DNA from: Trileptium ribeirensis
Lineage: Eukaryota; Nematoda; Enoplea; Enoplida; Thoracostomopsidae
DNA length: 64,000 nt
Direction: 5' to 3'
NCBI GenBank assembly: GCA_030248225.1
Contig: JASANE010011798.1
Span: forward strand, 62,001 to 126,000
How positions within the stretch are numbered: the first letter of the stretch is position 1; each line of letters begins with the position of its first letter. The notes under the pieces were generated by a model that worked only from the letters and a program-made list of their open reading frames with translations, did no database searches and had not been told where the DNA came from. Position numbers and translations under genes: made by a program. Below are positions 13,143 through 24,858 of this stretch, piece by piece.

Positions 13143-13688
13143 TGCATCATTTATGATAAGATGTGTGCCAAATTATGTCACGCGTCCAACTCAACTAGTT
13201 CGAGTGAAGTATAGCTAAGCTGGACTACTATAATATATTTTTATAGGTTAGCTAGTCTTAATGTGACAAACAGGGAGGTTAGCTAGGCACTGCGTGACAA
13301 ACGGAGCGTCCGGCTGAACTGGCAATTGAGAAATTATATTTAGTATTGTGCTTAGTATAATAGCATTTTATTCTATAGTATTTTCACATCAATTCTAAGT
13401 TATATATTTGTTTCAACATATACAATTAACGTTTTAAGCTGTATGCCTCTTTTTGGGCATTATTTAGATGCGTATAATAAAACGTAATGTTCGCGGGCTA
13501 AATAGTCACTGGCTTAAGTTATAGGGCTCAGCTGAACGCCTCGTGACAAAAGAACACTACGACTCGACACTCTATGACAAATGCATAGCCTAGCTAGGCT
13601 ATTCAAAATTTTAATAGTCGACTGTATGCGTGACATAGTAGTAAGCCCATTTGAACGCGTGACATAATAAGGACCCGGCGCGCGCGCC
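13143..13688. mobile_element. MITE-A copy 1 (right end truncated)
   Basis: Co-linear over about 545 bp with 32436-32985, with many short identical blocks. Examples are TTAACGTTTTAAGCTGTATG and the perfect 18-bp palindrome ATAGCCTAGCTAGGCTAT at 13585-13602. The left end TGCATCATTTA matches copy 2. The right end stops after a GC-rich CGCGCGCGCC block and lacks the last ~22 bp of the terminal inverted repeat. There is no coding capacity; it looks like a non-autonomous DNA transposon. Confidence 0.75.
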
Positions 13689-15166
13689 GTGAAAACAAGC
13701 CAGTTTCGACAACAAAACTTTACTTACCTTCCGGGAAAGATTCGTCCCTTCTTATACGTGCCTGCCCCAGAACAACGTCGCGTTAGTATGCAATCCAAAA
13801 AGACTAGGCCACGTATAAATTTTGAGAACGCGACCTCAGCTTTGTGGAATGCACACAGTTGACCAATTACGCATGGTGACCACTATATATAGGTATATCT
13901 GTGTTAAATTATATATTTATATTCACTCATTGACTAAACTGAATGAATTGATATCTTGTCACTGGCTGCAAGGATTTTACATATTTTTCTTAGGCACCTG
14001 TCATCTATATATAGCCACGAAGAACAAGAATATGTAAACTGTCGTATTGCGGTGATTTCAAACGAAAACAGCAGAAATATTATAAAATAAACATTTCCAT
14101 ATCTGATTTAACAAAATCGTCGCTTTTTGACACTAAAGTATGTCCTGAATTTTAAGTCTGTCCACCTTTTTTAAAGTTCTAGAATACAAAAAACCTCTCA
14201 TATATACACCAGACACACATATTATGTCATGGTAGAGAATTTTTACGTAAGACTCAGTTGAATGCCAACCAGTTGAAATAACATACGTACGAATAGCTCA
14301 GGATTCATCCTTCAGAAACTAAGCTGGGGACACATCTTGCGTTCTGTCCCTATCGGTATCCCAGAAAATGACACAGTTTTCAAATTTAACGTATTTTTTC
14401 GACGATTTTTCCATTTTCAACAATCATTTTTCTACAATATATGTCAATAAATTTACCCAATGATTTTCATGCACTGGAAGCCTGTGCATATGCCTTGATA
14501 AGAGGGTCAGGCGCCTACGGGGTAACCCTCTTACCACCTATCCCCCCAGATGTGTTTTGTCTGTTGCCGCCTCAGATGTTTCGCTTGCCTCACCCAGACT
14601 CAAAATTGTTCCCAATCGCCTATCACAGCTGTGTCACGCATATGGACACACGGAAAAGGACTGGATTAGAAATCTAAGCTACAAGCGTTGTAAAGTAAAG
14701 CGTACTTATTAATCAGCCCTGGATCTAATTATTAGAATAGCTTCATTTTATAGCGTCAACGATTTTTAAAATAGTTATAATCACTTTACCACTTTGTCAC
14801 ATTTTGCGCATATACGCATATTAACTCACACAAATCTACTTACACAACCAAGGTGTCAACCTAGTAATCACCAAACAAACTCATAAGGCTAACAAACGTT
14901 TTCGTGAATAAAAGTTAAATGGAAAATATTTCATATAAAAGTAAAATTGAGTATTTACATTCTTCCAAGTTATTTCCTACTGGGAATTAGGTTTGATAGC
15001 GATTCGTATTCCAGTATTTCAACAGTTTATCATAGTTGATTTATTTCATATTTTTTCGTACGTTTTAATTCTATTAGGTAGATGTTTAACATTTCGTGTA
15101 TAGCATTAAAACATTGCAATAACTGATGTGTTTCCCTGTCGTTCGTTAACTTTGTGCAAGAGACAG
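13689..15166. other. No gene seen
   Basis: AT-rich; short frames only. An inverted pair TTATACGTG / CACGTATAA lies at about 13751 and 13810. A small GC-rich patch near 14500-14600 has a short open frame (14441-14677) with no recognisable product. Confidence 0.4.
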
Positions 15167-15327
15167 CAGGGGCGTCGAAAGGGGTTATGAGGAGAGTCCG
15201 ACCGTTTACAGTTTTTACTTACGAACGTGAAAATATTAACTGATGGGGTTACAATAAAATGATTGTCAACGACCGGCCTCTCCACTTTTTGCCGTCCCTC
15301 ACTTTTGAAGAGATTGCGACGCCCCAG
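15167..15327. mobile_element. Short hAT-type MITE (161 bp)
   Basis: Starts CAGGGGCGTCG and ends GCGACGCCCCAG, so the two ends are inverted copies over about 10 bp. The first 11 bases are identical to the hAT terminus at 4867, which suggests a non-autonomous relative. I see no clear 8-bp target duplication (AGAGACAG on the left, CATATTAG on the right), so the exact ends or the age are uncertain. No coding capacity. Confidence 0.5.
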
Positions 15328-15819
15328 CATATTAGTGTAAGTATATTCACTTTTATTGGCAAGATCCTAAATCAATTTCAGCGCAGACGCATAGACAATA
15401 AAGGTATACAGTAGACATACGTTACAGAGCTAAAATAGAACGCGCGCAGAACAGACATTCAAACTAAAAATCCATAAAAACCTCTATATTTTGCAATTTG
15501 CCTTATGGTGTAGTTTTAATTTTCTTAAATTATTTTTAAGCTTAGACTTTCTGAAATTCGATATCCTTTTTTCGGCCAACCTGTCCAACCTTTTTACTTG
15601 CCATATTTCCACAACAAAAGTCAGGCTGCAACATTGTTTTAAGATTTGTTGGATTATACGTGGCATTGATGTTTCTTACAAGTTGGTTGGCAGTGTCATG
15701 GAGCGACTCATACTCAACCCAAAAACGAATTAACGTGGTTATAGCAGTCGTAATTATTGTAATGGGGTACGCAGGCTGCCAAACCTCTGCATGCGGGAAC
15801 TCCGCATCCCACAATTTCT

Positions 15820-18800
15820 ATTGCCCCCAGTGGAGGGCTCAGCGCAGAAGAGAGTTGCCGTCCTCTTGTCCTGGTGTTCCTGAGCAGGACCCCCGTGTGA
15901 ATACTGCCAACGTTGTCTAGATGATATAGGTCCCCCGGGTGTGGCAACTCGTTCACCTAGTGAAGGGGAAATGGGCGCCCTCGCACCCCCACCAAGGAAA
16001 ATTCCGGAATCCGAAGAAAATGCTCCGCGACACAGGCTCTCCGCTATAAAGTGTTGAATTTAACTTCTGATTCGGATATTAGCGAATTTGTTTAGCCCTA
16101 GTCCAGGACTCAAACTTGGCAATGAACGCGTTGTAGTGAAGGCATTTTCGCGACCTATGCGATAATTATTCGCCAAGCTCCTGAGATTAACGTAACTTGC
16201 CATGAATATACGTGATATACAAAGAACAGCCTTCCCGGACTTAGCCCGGCTTGACTTAGAATGACAAAGGCGGCGACGGAACACATCTCGAACGGTGTTT
16301 GCACGCCTGCTACTGCAGAAGATGGTTTTATTTGTTACCGACTAAAGTGTGATCAACTCCTTGATATCGGGCTTGACCTGTGTAGCACCAAGAACTAGTT
16401 TTGAGCTATACCATTGGTAACAGCATGATTGAGAAAGTACGTTTACCGAGTATAAAGCACTAAATTTGAGCACCAGAAATAATCACAAAAACAAGCGGCC
16501 CCTTGTCAAGAAGTCAGAATACGAAATGGGTTAATTGATTTACTAAAAGCATCAACGATACAGAACATTCCGTAAAATTTTAAAACGGGCACAGCAGATA
16601 AACAAAAGGCATATGCAATATGGTACAAAGCCTTTGAACCCGATATGAGAATGCTAAGCACTTGCTTCTTGAATTCGATCCCTATCGATGTATGATATGT
16701 CACAAACCAAACACAACAATACGACCTCGTCGAGAACTCAGTACGGCACAAGTGGGCAGCCAAGAAGGCTGGAAGACTCGCTGAACCATAAGTTGCCAAA
16801 AGAAAAAACGCCGAGGAAACACTGTAAAAGATTTGGTCCGTATTACTCACTGGCTTATAAATTGTAGCCCGAATGCTCCCGAGGTACAGGACCCTAATTG
16901 CAGGGATTAACTAAAGCCGGCAAAAAGACAGAAAACTGCAGCATTACAATGATGCCGCAAAATTCGTGGAACTAAAGTTGAACAAAATAATACCCAAGGA
17001 GAAACCACTGTTGACCAAAAATTACGCACTAACTAAACAAATCAAACCCGTACTGAGCCCCCGATGTAATTGAGCTTCGCATTTTAAACTCGGACCCAAA
17101 AACACCAATTTTGGCTTGAAAATTTAGGGCCAATCGCCGAACGAGGACAACCTAAACGATAAATTTTGCTAACACTGAGACTCGCAACCGGCCAATTAGG
17201 AAAAAGTAACGTGGAGTAACTATTCACCAAAACAGGCCACGATAACAAAGATACTGTAAGTTTACAACACCACTAATAAAGTAATAAAAATTCTGGCGAA
17301 AATTTACGAGATTAGATAAGCTTGATATCAGGCACCCCATTGTACGAGACTTGAAATTTTAACGAGTTCGCTTACCTACTATAAGATAAGATACTTTAAC
17401 GAACAAAATACCGAAGTAACGGTGCCCGAAAACGGTCGTTAACTACGACCATAAAAATAACAGAAAGCTTTATAAGAAACTTAGATAATAGTCAAAATCG
17501 ACCAATTTAATAAATTTGATAACAGTCCCTATCGCCTAGAAAGAAATTTGTCTAGAAACGTTAGTAATGTTTCACTATCTGAGATTGAAAAGCTGAGAAG
17601 CAGCCCGGGCCTAGCCGGCTGGGTGAGCAGTACGCCACGAGGGTACGCACAACTATTACGACCTATGCACAAACAGTGGCTCAGTTCAGATACGAACCGG
17701 TCAAGGCCGTTAATGCAGCCATGAACGTAATCAAGTAGACACACAACCAAACACGATGACAGAAAGCATTGACAATTGCCACCAACAATCCGCCAGAAAA
17801 AAGAACCATACCACTAACTAAAGACACTAGTTCGTAGCTGGCCGTGATAACTAATAGTGCGCGAAAGAGTTGAAACGTTTTAATGAACACTGAAATTCAC
17901 CGCGATACCGGCCTCCTAAAGACGTGGACAAAAAGGAAACGGCCACTTCATGGCTAATTGTGAGTTGGTTAAGCTAGAAGTCAGGTGTTAAAGAGAACAC
18001 CTTATGAATCGCTACCGCGGCTGCCGCGAACCCCAAGCACATCGAAATTCAGCCGGTTAAGCCCTCAAAAACACATACACCGCCAAAAATCCAAAGTTAT
18101 AAAAATAGCCACACTTAATACAAGTATCGCTCCCCTTGATGCACAAAATTGTAACGATACTGACTATGTTTACGACAGCGGTGCTACCAGATGAACCAAA
18201 TGGCAAAGATGTAAATATATCTAAAATCGGTGCTCAACCGTAAAGTTTGAGAATAATCAAATATATACTTATAACTTTTAGGTGTCGTAAAACACTTAGG
18301 TCGTAAATACCAAGAAATTCAGTCGCCGATACGATAATGCAAAACTATGATACGTACCTAGCAGTCAGCACAATAATTACAAGTACACAAACGTTACGAC
18401 CAACGATGAGCGGAGAGATTCGAACCAAAGATAAGAGTGTAACCAAAATTTACAGTACGGCAATACTAGCTGTATTTGATTGAGTTTAGAGGGACCCACG
18501 CCAGAGGCAGTACCGCACGTACTCGGCGCAGTACTACAGAATATGAAAGAAGTACAAGGTGCAGCGGTAAGTGCAGTAATCAGCGGCGGTTGTGGTTCCA
18601 CATCATGCCATGGACACAGTCGGCCGAAAGAAAGTAGAAAGACAGCACCAAAAGATGTACAAAAAGAGAACACCAAAAAGAGAAAGAGACGTAGACGGCA
18701 AAGAAAAGAAACAGAACCAAACCCCCGCAAGAGAGTGTCGGCAAAAACGCAGACCTCGGACCAAGACCCTGTAAGCAACGAGTGGCCGGGCACGTGTCGG

Positions 18801-18830
18801 CCGATGCCCTAACTGGGAGCCCCACTTGAT
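15820..18830 (+). pseudogene. Degenerate coding-like stretch, unrecognised
   Basis: This 3-kb block is GC-richer than its surroundings and A-rich/T-poor on the plus strand. Plus-strand translations give long protein-like fragments broken by frequent stops, for example CEYCQRC near 15890, ATEHISNGVCTPATAEDG near 16270, a piece near 18110-18190 ending YDSGATR, and the basic segment described separately at 18480-18812. An AATAAA signal lies near 18865. YDSGATR recalls LTR-element proteases, but I found no reverse transcriptase, integrase or LTR. The likeliest reading is an old transposable-element ORF eroded by point mutation; family unknown. Confidence 0.35.
18480..18812 (+). CDS. Hypothetical Lys/Arg-rich ORF (possibly the end of a dead element ORF)
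   Basis: 110 codons open from ATG at 18480. The first part is Ala/Val/Gly-rich (VLGAVLQNMKEVQGAAVSAV). The second part is strongly basic (KKRKRRRRQRKE), like a nuclear-localisation or nucleic-acid-binding tail. It sits at the end of the broken coding-like block 15820-18830 and shares its composition, so it is probably the least damaged piece of that block rather than a free-standing gene. No family recognised. Confidence 0.2.
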   Translation: MSLEGPTPEAVPHVLGAVLQNMKEVQGAAVSAVISGGCGSTSCHGHSRPKESRKTAPKDVQKENTKKRKRRRRQRKETEPNPRKRVSAKTQTSDQDPVSNEWPGTCRPMP

Positions 18831-18935
18831 AGCATCTTGTCACGAAGCAACAAATTTAAGTTGTGAATAAACCCGAGTTCCTCGAGTAAAACTAACTCTC
18901 TCTGTATGAAATAAAACATTATACGAGCACTAGAT

Positions 18936-19830
18936 GCTAGTAAAGCTCGCTTGCGAGCAGAATTCGAGTGGTGAGAACAATCCCCCGAAGTCTGTTGTAG
19001 AAAGCACACAAACAAAGCCTACACACAGTACCCATTATATAAACCGTGAGTGATGAGTCATAGTTACGCACGCCTCTTTTGATACCCAACGTATGCAGTA
19101 GACAAAACATCATACAACAAGTAAAAAAACAATCAACTAACAATTTAATAATTCAATAAAACCCTAAATTGACCGTGAAAAGAACGTTAAAGAATTCAAA
19201 CCGACACTTGAGAAAAATATCATTTTTCATACCAAGTATGAGGCAGAAGTGTGAAAAATATTTGCCACACAATATTTTTGACACTCGCAATCAGCTTGTT
19301 GGCCCAGAAAACCCCATATCCGACACTAAAACCATAATACGCACACATTTAGGTGCATTTCCCACGACTTTTCACCAAATATGAAATTTGGCGCCAACTA
19401 TAAGCTTATAGACTCCAGATTGGGAAGTAGTTGAAAAACTTGTTATATATCATTGGAAAGCCCTGGTAAAGCTACATGGAATAGGCCTATTAGATTGCGG
19501 ATACCTCGTTGACTTATTGAGAAAAGTCAAAAAAACTGGAGGGGTGCCCGAAAAATGGGCCAAAATGACGTCATTTTGTCCCATAACTTTTCCCAGGGGA
19601 AAAATTCAAAAATCGGGCTGAATAGACCATTGCGGTTCGAATGAGCTATCTTGCATCAAAACCCGCCCAGCTGTTATCGAGATCCAGGTGCGACTGACAC
19701 ACAGACACACACAGACAGGACCTCCTCAACCCCCTCCAGAGCCAAAATTGAAAATTCTCGTTCCACTCGCTCGCTTCGTTCTCTCATTCCACTCGAATTC
19801 AATCATATACTAGTGAAGCTCACTTGGTCT
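18936..19830. repeat. Repeat family D, copy 1
   Basis: Begins CTAGTAAAGCTCGCTTGCGAGC followed by a GAATTCGAGTGGTGAGAAC box; almost the same start occurs at 63695. A ~170-bp module (KATTTGCCACACAATATT..., GCTTGT.GGCCCAGAAAACCC, CCGACACTAAAACCA) is present once at about 19240-19380. The right part (19560-19830) has a CA/GA-rich ACACAGACACACACAGAC run and ends with a CCACTCGAATTCAA box, the inverse of the left-end box, then CTAGTGAAGCTC again. It looks like a non-autonomous element with imperfect inverted ends. No coding capacity. Confidence 0.55.
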
Positions 19831-22468
19831 GCCAGCAACCTCCCATTCGTCCCACTTCGGTTCGGTGCACGACCCGCTTTTCCCAATTTTACCCTCATTT
19901 TTGCCAAGATGCACCATATTTTACCAAATCTAGCTAAAATTGTCGGAGTAGTTTCAGTGCGCGCGGAAGTGTATACAATGTATTACAAGCAGTGCTTTAA
20001 AGAAGCCCGTAATCAAAGACACTTGTGCTCCAAAGTTAGCACCCGAAATAATCTTCGTGGAATTATTTATATATTCTTAATTCCTATCAATGAGAAATTA
20101 CTGTACTAGCTAATTATATAAAACGAGGATTTTAAAGATAAATCCCCGAACACAAAATAGGGACGGCGGGTATAGGTTTTGAATTTCGTATCATAGCACA
20201 TTTGCCATCAGCTATGTTTGATTAGAGAAAATGGCTGTGGTGTTTTCCTCATTTTATAACTCTTCCTATTATTTTACTCTTCCTATTTTTTTATAATTAA
20301 ATGTGTTAAACTTTGAGCATTGACCACGTTTCGCTTTAGACTTATTAGCTGGCTTGATTCGTTGTCACAATCGTCAGGTTGTGACATTGCGTACGATTTT
20401 TGTCTGGAGAAATATTCGTCGTAAAACCGCGTTATCATAAAATTTTGTCGATATTGTGTTTCTTTAGGAATGAGGAAATAAAATTTTACCTGCCGCCAAC
20501 AGGCGCAGATCCAGGATTTGGAGAAGTTAGGCGTGGAATTTTGAAAATATAAAACTGAAAACATACGCAAACCCATCAGTTCATTAATTTCTTTAAAGAA
20601 AATTGCCATGAACCTTGTCCGGAAAAATGATGGGTGCGCATAAGCAATCCCATACCAAGGTTTCGTTATTGGCCCATATTTTTGAAATTCCAGGTAAGCA
20701 AAAACGTATGCATAGTCGTGTATAAGACAGCTACTATAATATCCGCTTAGACAGTCAAGCCAGTATTATAACTTATGACCTCTCTGCATGTGCGTCGCAA
20801 AGATGCCTAAATCAGAACAGAATACATTATTCTCTTCATAAAATATAAAAATACATTTAATTGAAACTTCATCGTAACAAAACTATTTTGCCACATGTCA
20901 AAAAATTTTGTTTCATAATCTACTCCAGTTATACCTTTCATATCTTGATAGCTAAATTAGCGTAGATTCATAGAACAACTTCTAGGTTGCAGTTTTTTTA
21001 TATGCCGAGTGTTAGTTCAGATTCTAGATTAGATATTATTTTAGATTTAATATTTTATTTAGATTTCTTGTCACTGTGGCGCCAATTTATTGTCAATGAG
21101 TATCACTATGCGTGTTTGCTTTGTATGCATTTGAATATTTTGTACCTGCGTCAAAACAGCAATAGTCTACTGTATGACTTATGATAAGATTACTAAACGA
21201 ATGACGTTCGATATCTTCCTTATATTCGAAGTTGGATTTTTAATTTGGTCATAAGGGTTATGTTATTCAATCTAAAATTCAACAAGTTACATGATTCCGG
21301 ATCCAACCATTTATTGTGCTCATGTCCTCCTGCATGTCTGAGATGAGTTCGGCAAAGTCGTGGCAACGTTTAGTCTTCTATGGAAAGATTTAGTAACGTC
21401 AACAAGACATAATTGTATAAGAAATGCCCATTTTCGTACACAGACTAAATTAAGGATTAAATCTAAGTTTACATAGAGGTTGCCGATGGTTCCAAATCTA
21501 TAGAAGTATAAATGAGGATGTATACAAATCTTCTTATTCTTACTTTACTTAGACTAAGCCTCAGTCTAATCCGTGGGCCTCCGACCCATATCCCAAACCC
21601 CGCACTAAGCTGCTTTTCTAATGATATAACGTCAGACGCCTAGTGATGACATAAGCTCATTGATACAAATGAAATTGTATATACATAACATATAGCGTGT
21701 AATATAAAATATACTTGTAATGTAGCATATTTTTGTATATTTAGATTGGTATCGCACAGGTGTTTGCATGCAAAAGTTTTTGAGCTTTGCATTTTTGAGC
21801 TTTGATTTTTGAATTTTTAAAATTAGAAGCTCGTCTATCGCTACTAGACCCTTTGCTGCGGGCTCAAAGAATTTGTTTAGGCCCGCGGAGCCTGCAACTT
21901 CAAAACTAATATCGGGCTATCTGAATGTTTATTATTATTGCGTATAAAATATCCTTCTGCATTTAGCTTCGCAATAGTTAATTCTTTGCCAGTTGCATTC
22001 ACCAGCCACACCATGCAAATAGTAGACCACTTTCGTCATTCACTTCTTTACCGAATAACTAGCCACGTTTAAACAAACGGTTTACCATCTAAGGATATTG
22101 TGAAATTAGTCAAATCCATGTCCCGTAAACTTTGCCACAGATTGGTCACTAATACAGTCATTCCCAGTTCCCAATAAAAGGAACTACGAATTGGCTACTA
22201 AACAACGTCATTGTGTTATTTGGACAGAGTGTGCTAATAAGAACAACCATGTTTTCTTTACGTCGCTCACTAAACGAGACCACTATCGCTTTTGAGAGCG
22301 CTAACTATACGAAATCACCAAATCGTTTTGGCAATACCACTCACTGCCAAGCATGCCAGGCTGTTAGGTACTCGTTACCCACAAGCTCAATATTTGCGCA
22401 ATTAACTGGGCGGTCTGCGGATATTCACTGGCATCTTTACGCGCGCATAACAATTTGGTATCATAATG
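19831..22468. other. No gene supported; possible hAT-like end at 20.5 kb
   Basis: AT-rich. The string CAGGCGCAGATCCAGGATTT at 20506 resembles hAT-type termini, and a 108-codon minus-strand frame covers the same place (20283-20609), but no transposase motif is visible. The rest shows nothing. Confidence 0.35.
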
Positions 22469-23006
22469 CGGCGTTTACGTTATAAACCACGCACCATGTG
22501 GAAGATTTATCACTGTGTGATTACGACCATACCACAGTGCATGGTAGAGTCGGAAGGCATACTATGCGGCACAAATAATGGTGTCGCAGACACTGTGTAC
22601 ACTACACTATGGTGTTTTCGACCCCTATAAATAACATTTGTTTAAAAAAGGCGTGAAAATTAGCTAAGTGAAATCTGAAAATATTTACGCTAACTCATTC
22701 TATCCCATAAGCCATGGCTTTTCAAGGTTTGAGTAGGAAGTGCATGGACAAAGCTTACACTGTATAGACTCCCTACAACAGAAAAAACAACGCGACCTCT
22801 TGCCAAAGGAATTTCATCACCGCTGGTCAGAAGTTTACTGTGTCTATGACACCATACATAAATACTGATGGTGTCCGAAACACCATATAAAGTTGCTTAG
22901 AATACAGTGTTGTTGGTCTGTGCAATATACCGTTAACGGTGTTACGCAGGCTGTACGTGAACAAAACTTCCACATGGTCGGTCGGCAACTTATAACGTAA
23001 ACGCAG
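22469..23006. mobile_element. MITE-B copy 1 (538 bp)
   Basis: The terminal inverted repeats read GCGTTTACGTTATAA at the left and TTATAACGTAAACGC at the right; a few bases further in, ACCATGTGGAAG is also shared inversely. The whole element aligns end to end with 26974-27514. It contains several ATGGTGTC / GACACCAT motifs in both orientations and has no protein. A clear target duplication was not identified. Confidence 0.85.
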
Positions 23007-24250
23007 AATAACAACACCTAAACTATCAAAATTTAATACAATTTAAGACAGTAAACCAGTGGCTTGGTCATGGGGTACCCATGTGCAAGTTGACGTTCGA
23101 TTTAGTTAGAATAAACACATTTTTTCGCAATAATATATAAATACACCTAGAATATTTTGTCACGCAAGACGTAATAGGAGAATTTAATCATATTTTGTGT
23201 TGGCCGCATCTGGTTGTTTTGAATAAATCCTTCGAAACTAATAAAATTAGGTATCATAAATTTGTTGACCATATTTTAAGCGTTTATGTTAAAACTTCAA
23301 TATATATCTATAATATCAACAAAATCTTTTATCCTTATAATTAGCTTTATTCGAATCTGTATTATTCTGCTTATTTGCGTTGGTCGGTGAAAATTATATA
23401 CCTATATTATATATTGCTGATCGCTTCATCGGTCCAAAATTTTAACAATCCTACTCGAATAAACATAATATTTTAAATTCATACCTTCATGACATAGGTG
23501 CAAAACTAGCTAAAGCTCAAAGTATCCATTGTGGCAAAAGACACGGAACTATAGCCAGTGCAAAGAACCAATTTCAGCACGACAAATATGTGATCTTTTT
23601 AGATACAATCGCTGTAATTTTATCGCGTGTGTTTGTTCCAGGCATTTCGCAGAACCAACGAATAGGCAGCAGGACAGATTTTGTGTCCCGGCTGATAATA
23701 CATAACAGAAGAAAACGCACCACAGCACCAACCGTTTATCCCTACGACAACAGTTGTACTTTGAGCAGCACTACCCAATTCTGCGACTACAGTCGGGCTG
23801 AGATATTATTTCTGCCACTTGTCGGAACCGCAATATAAAAGTATATTTCAAAGTGCGCATACTATTTAGTAAATTTTAATAAGCATACTTATGCATGAGT
23901 ACACAGTCGATGAGCTCACACCACAGTTGTTCTCTTGTCAAACTCACGAACTGAATCGCGCAATATTTTGTGTTCACATTTCTGAAATTAGCATTTAGCA
24001 GCTGTGATCGTGGTATATGAGTGTATAACAGTATGTAATCAAAAACTTCATTAAAACGGCGCTTACAGCTGGTCATAGCCTGTAAGTTGCAACCTAATTC
24101 GAAAAATAGCGGCATCGTTCAGCCAGCGCTTATATACTGATGTGGCTTCAATGTATCACAAACGGGACATATTTGTGAACAAGGTAAAATCATAATTTGT
24201 GCGCGGTCATGGGTATTAAATACGTGAACTAACTTCACATATTGACAACT
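23007..24250. other. No gene seen
   Basis: AT-rich with short overlapping frames on both strands; nothing recognisable. Confidence 0.4.
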
Positions 24251-24600
24251 GAGCCAGGTGTAGACACCAAATAAACACAAGGCGGCACTTTTCACTATCA
24301 AAACAACTTAATCTCGCCTTCCTTGACAAAACTACGAGTAGCAACTGTCTCGCATTTGTTGAACCACTTCTAACTGTGCCTTCACACATCAAAATATTTG
24401 AGTTGAAAGTGTGAATAAATATTGTGATGTGTGAAGGCACATTTAGATGTTGTTCAGCAATTAAAACCCAAGACGATTTTTTACTATCAAAACAACTTAA
24501 TTTCGCCTTCATAGATAAAATTACGTGCCGCAGCAGTATCGCATTTATTGGCCGGCTTCTAAAAGAGCCATCACGCATTAAAATATTTGCTCAAATTTTG
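24251..24600. repeat. Diverged tandem duplication, period 188 bp
   Basis: Two direct copies, about 24251-24400 and 24438-24590. Both contain ACTATCAAAACAACTTAAT at the same relative position (24294 and 24482), and similar sequence runs on to AAAATATTT. A hairpin lies between and across them: arms 24375-24398 and 24418-24441 (24 bp with one mismatch, TGTGCCTTCACAC paired with GTGTGAAGGCACA). Confidence 0.65.
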
Positions 24601-24858
24601 ACTGATATTCGTAATGGAAAAATATGGCAAATCACAAAGTTTAAAAATTTTCGTTGAAATTTTAACCTCAAAATTTTTCAAATTTTATTGCTTACTCCTG
24701 ATTGGCAGAAATAACGACCTATAATTCGATTTTCAAATTCACCAAAAATGCAAGGATGCTTTCAAATTTTGTCAAAATTTAAGCTTAAAATTTGATCAAA
24801 ATTTTATTACATTTAGAGGTCAAAATTTGAACAAAATGTTTGACGAGTGAACAAACTT
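24568..24858. mobile_element. MITE-C diverged copy
   Basis: Aligns loosely with 30558-30882. Shared blocks in order are: ATTTGCTCAAATTTTGA near 24585; a GATTGGCA box near 24700; AATGCAA.GATGCTTTCAAATT near 24747; then runs of TTTGATCAAAATTTT and AAAATTTGAACAAAA. The terminal repeats are eroded. Confidence 0.5.

Noticed and set aside
20283..20609. 108-codon frame next to a hAT-like terminus string
   Set aside because: No transposase motif and only one short terminus-like string, so no element is called.
24216..24578. 120-codon minus-strand frame with an internal repeat LSCFDS.K
   Set aside because: The repeat is explained by the 188-bp DNA duplication and hairpin; probably not a gene.
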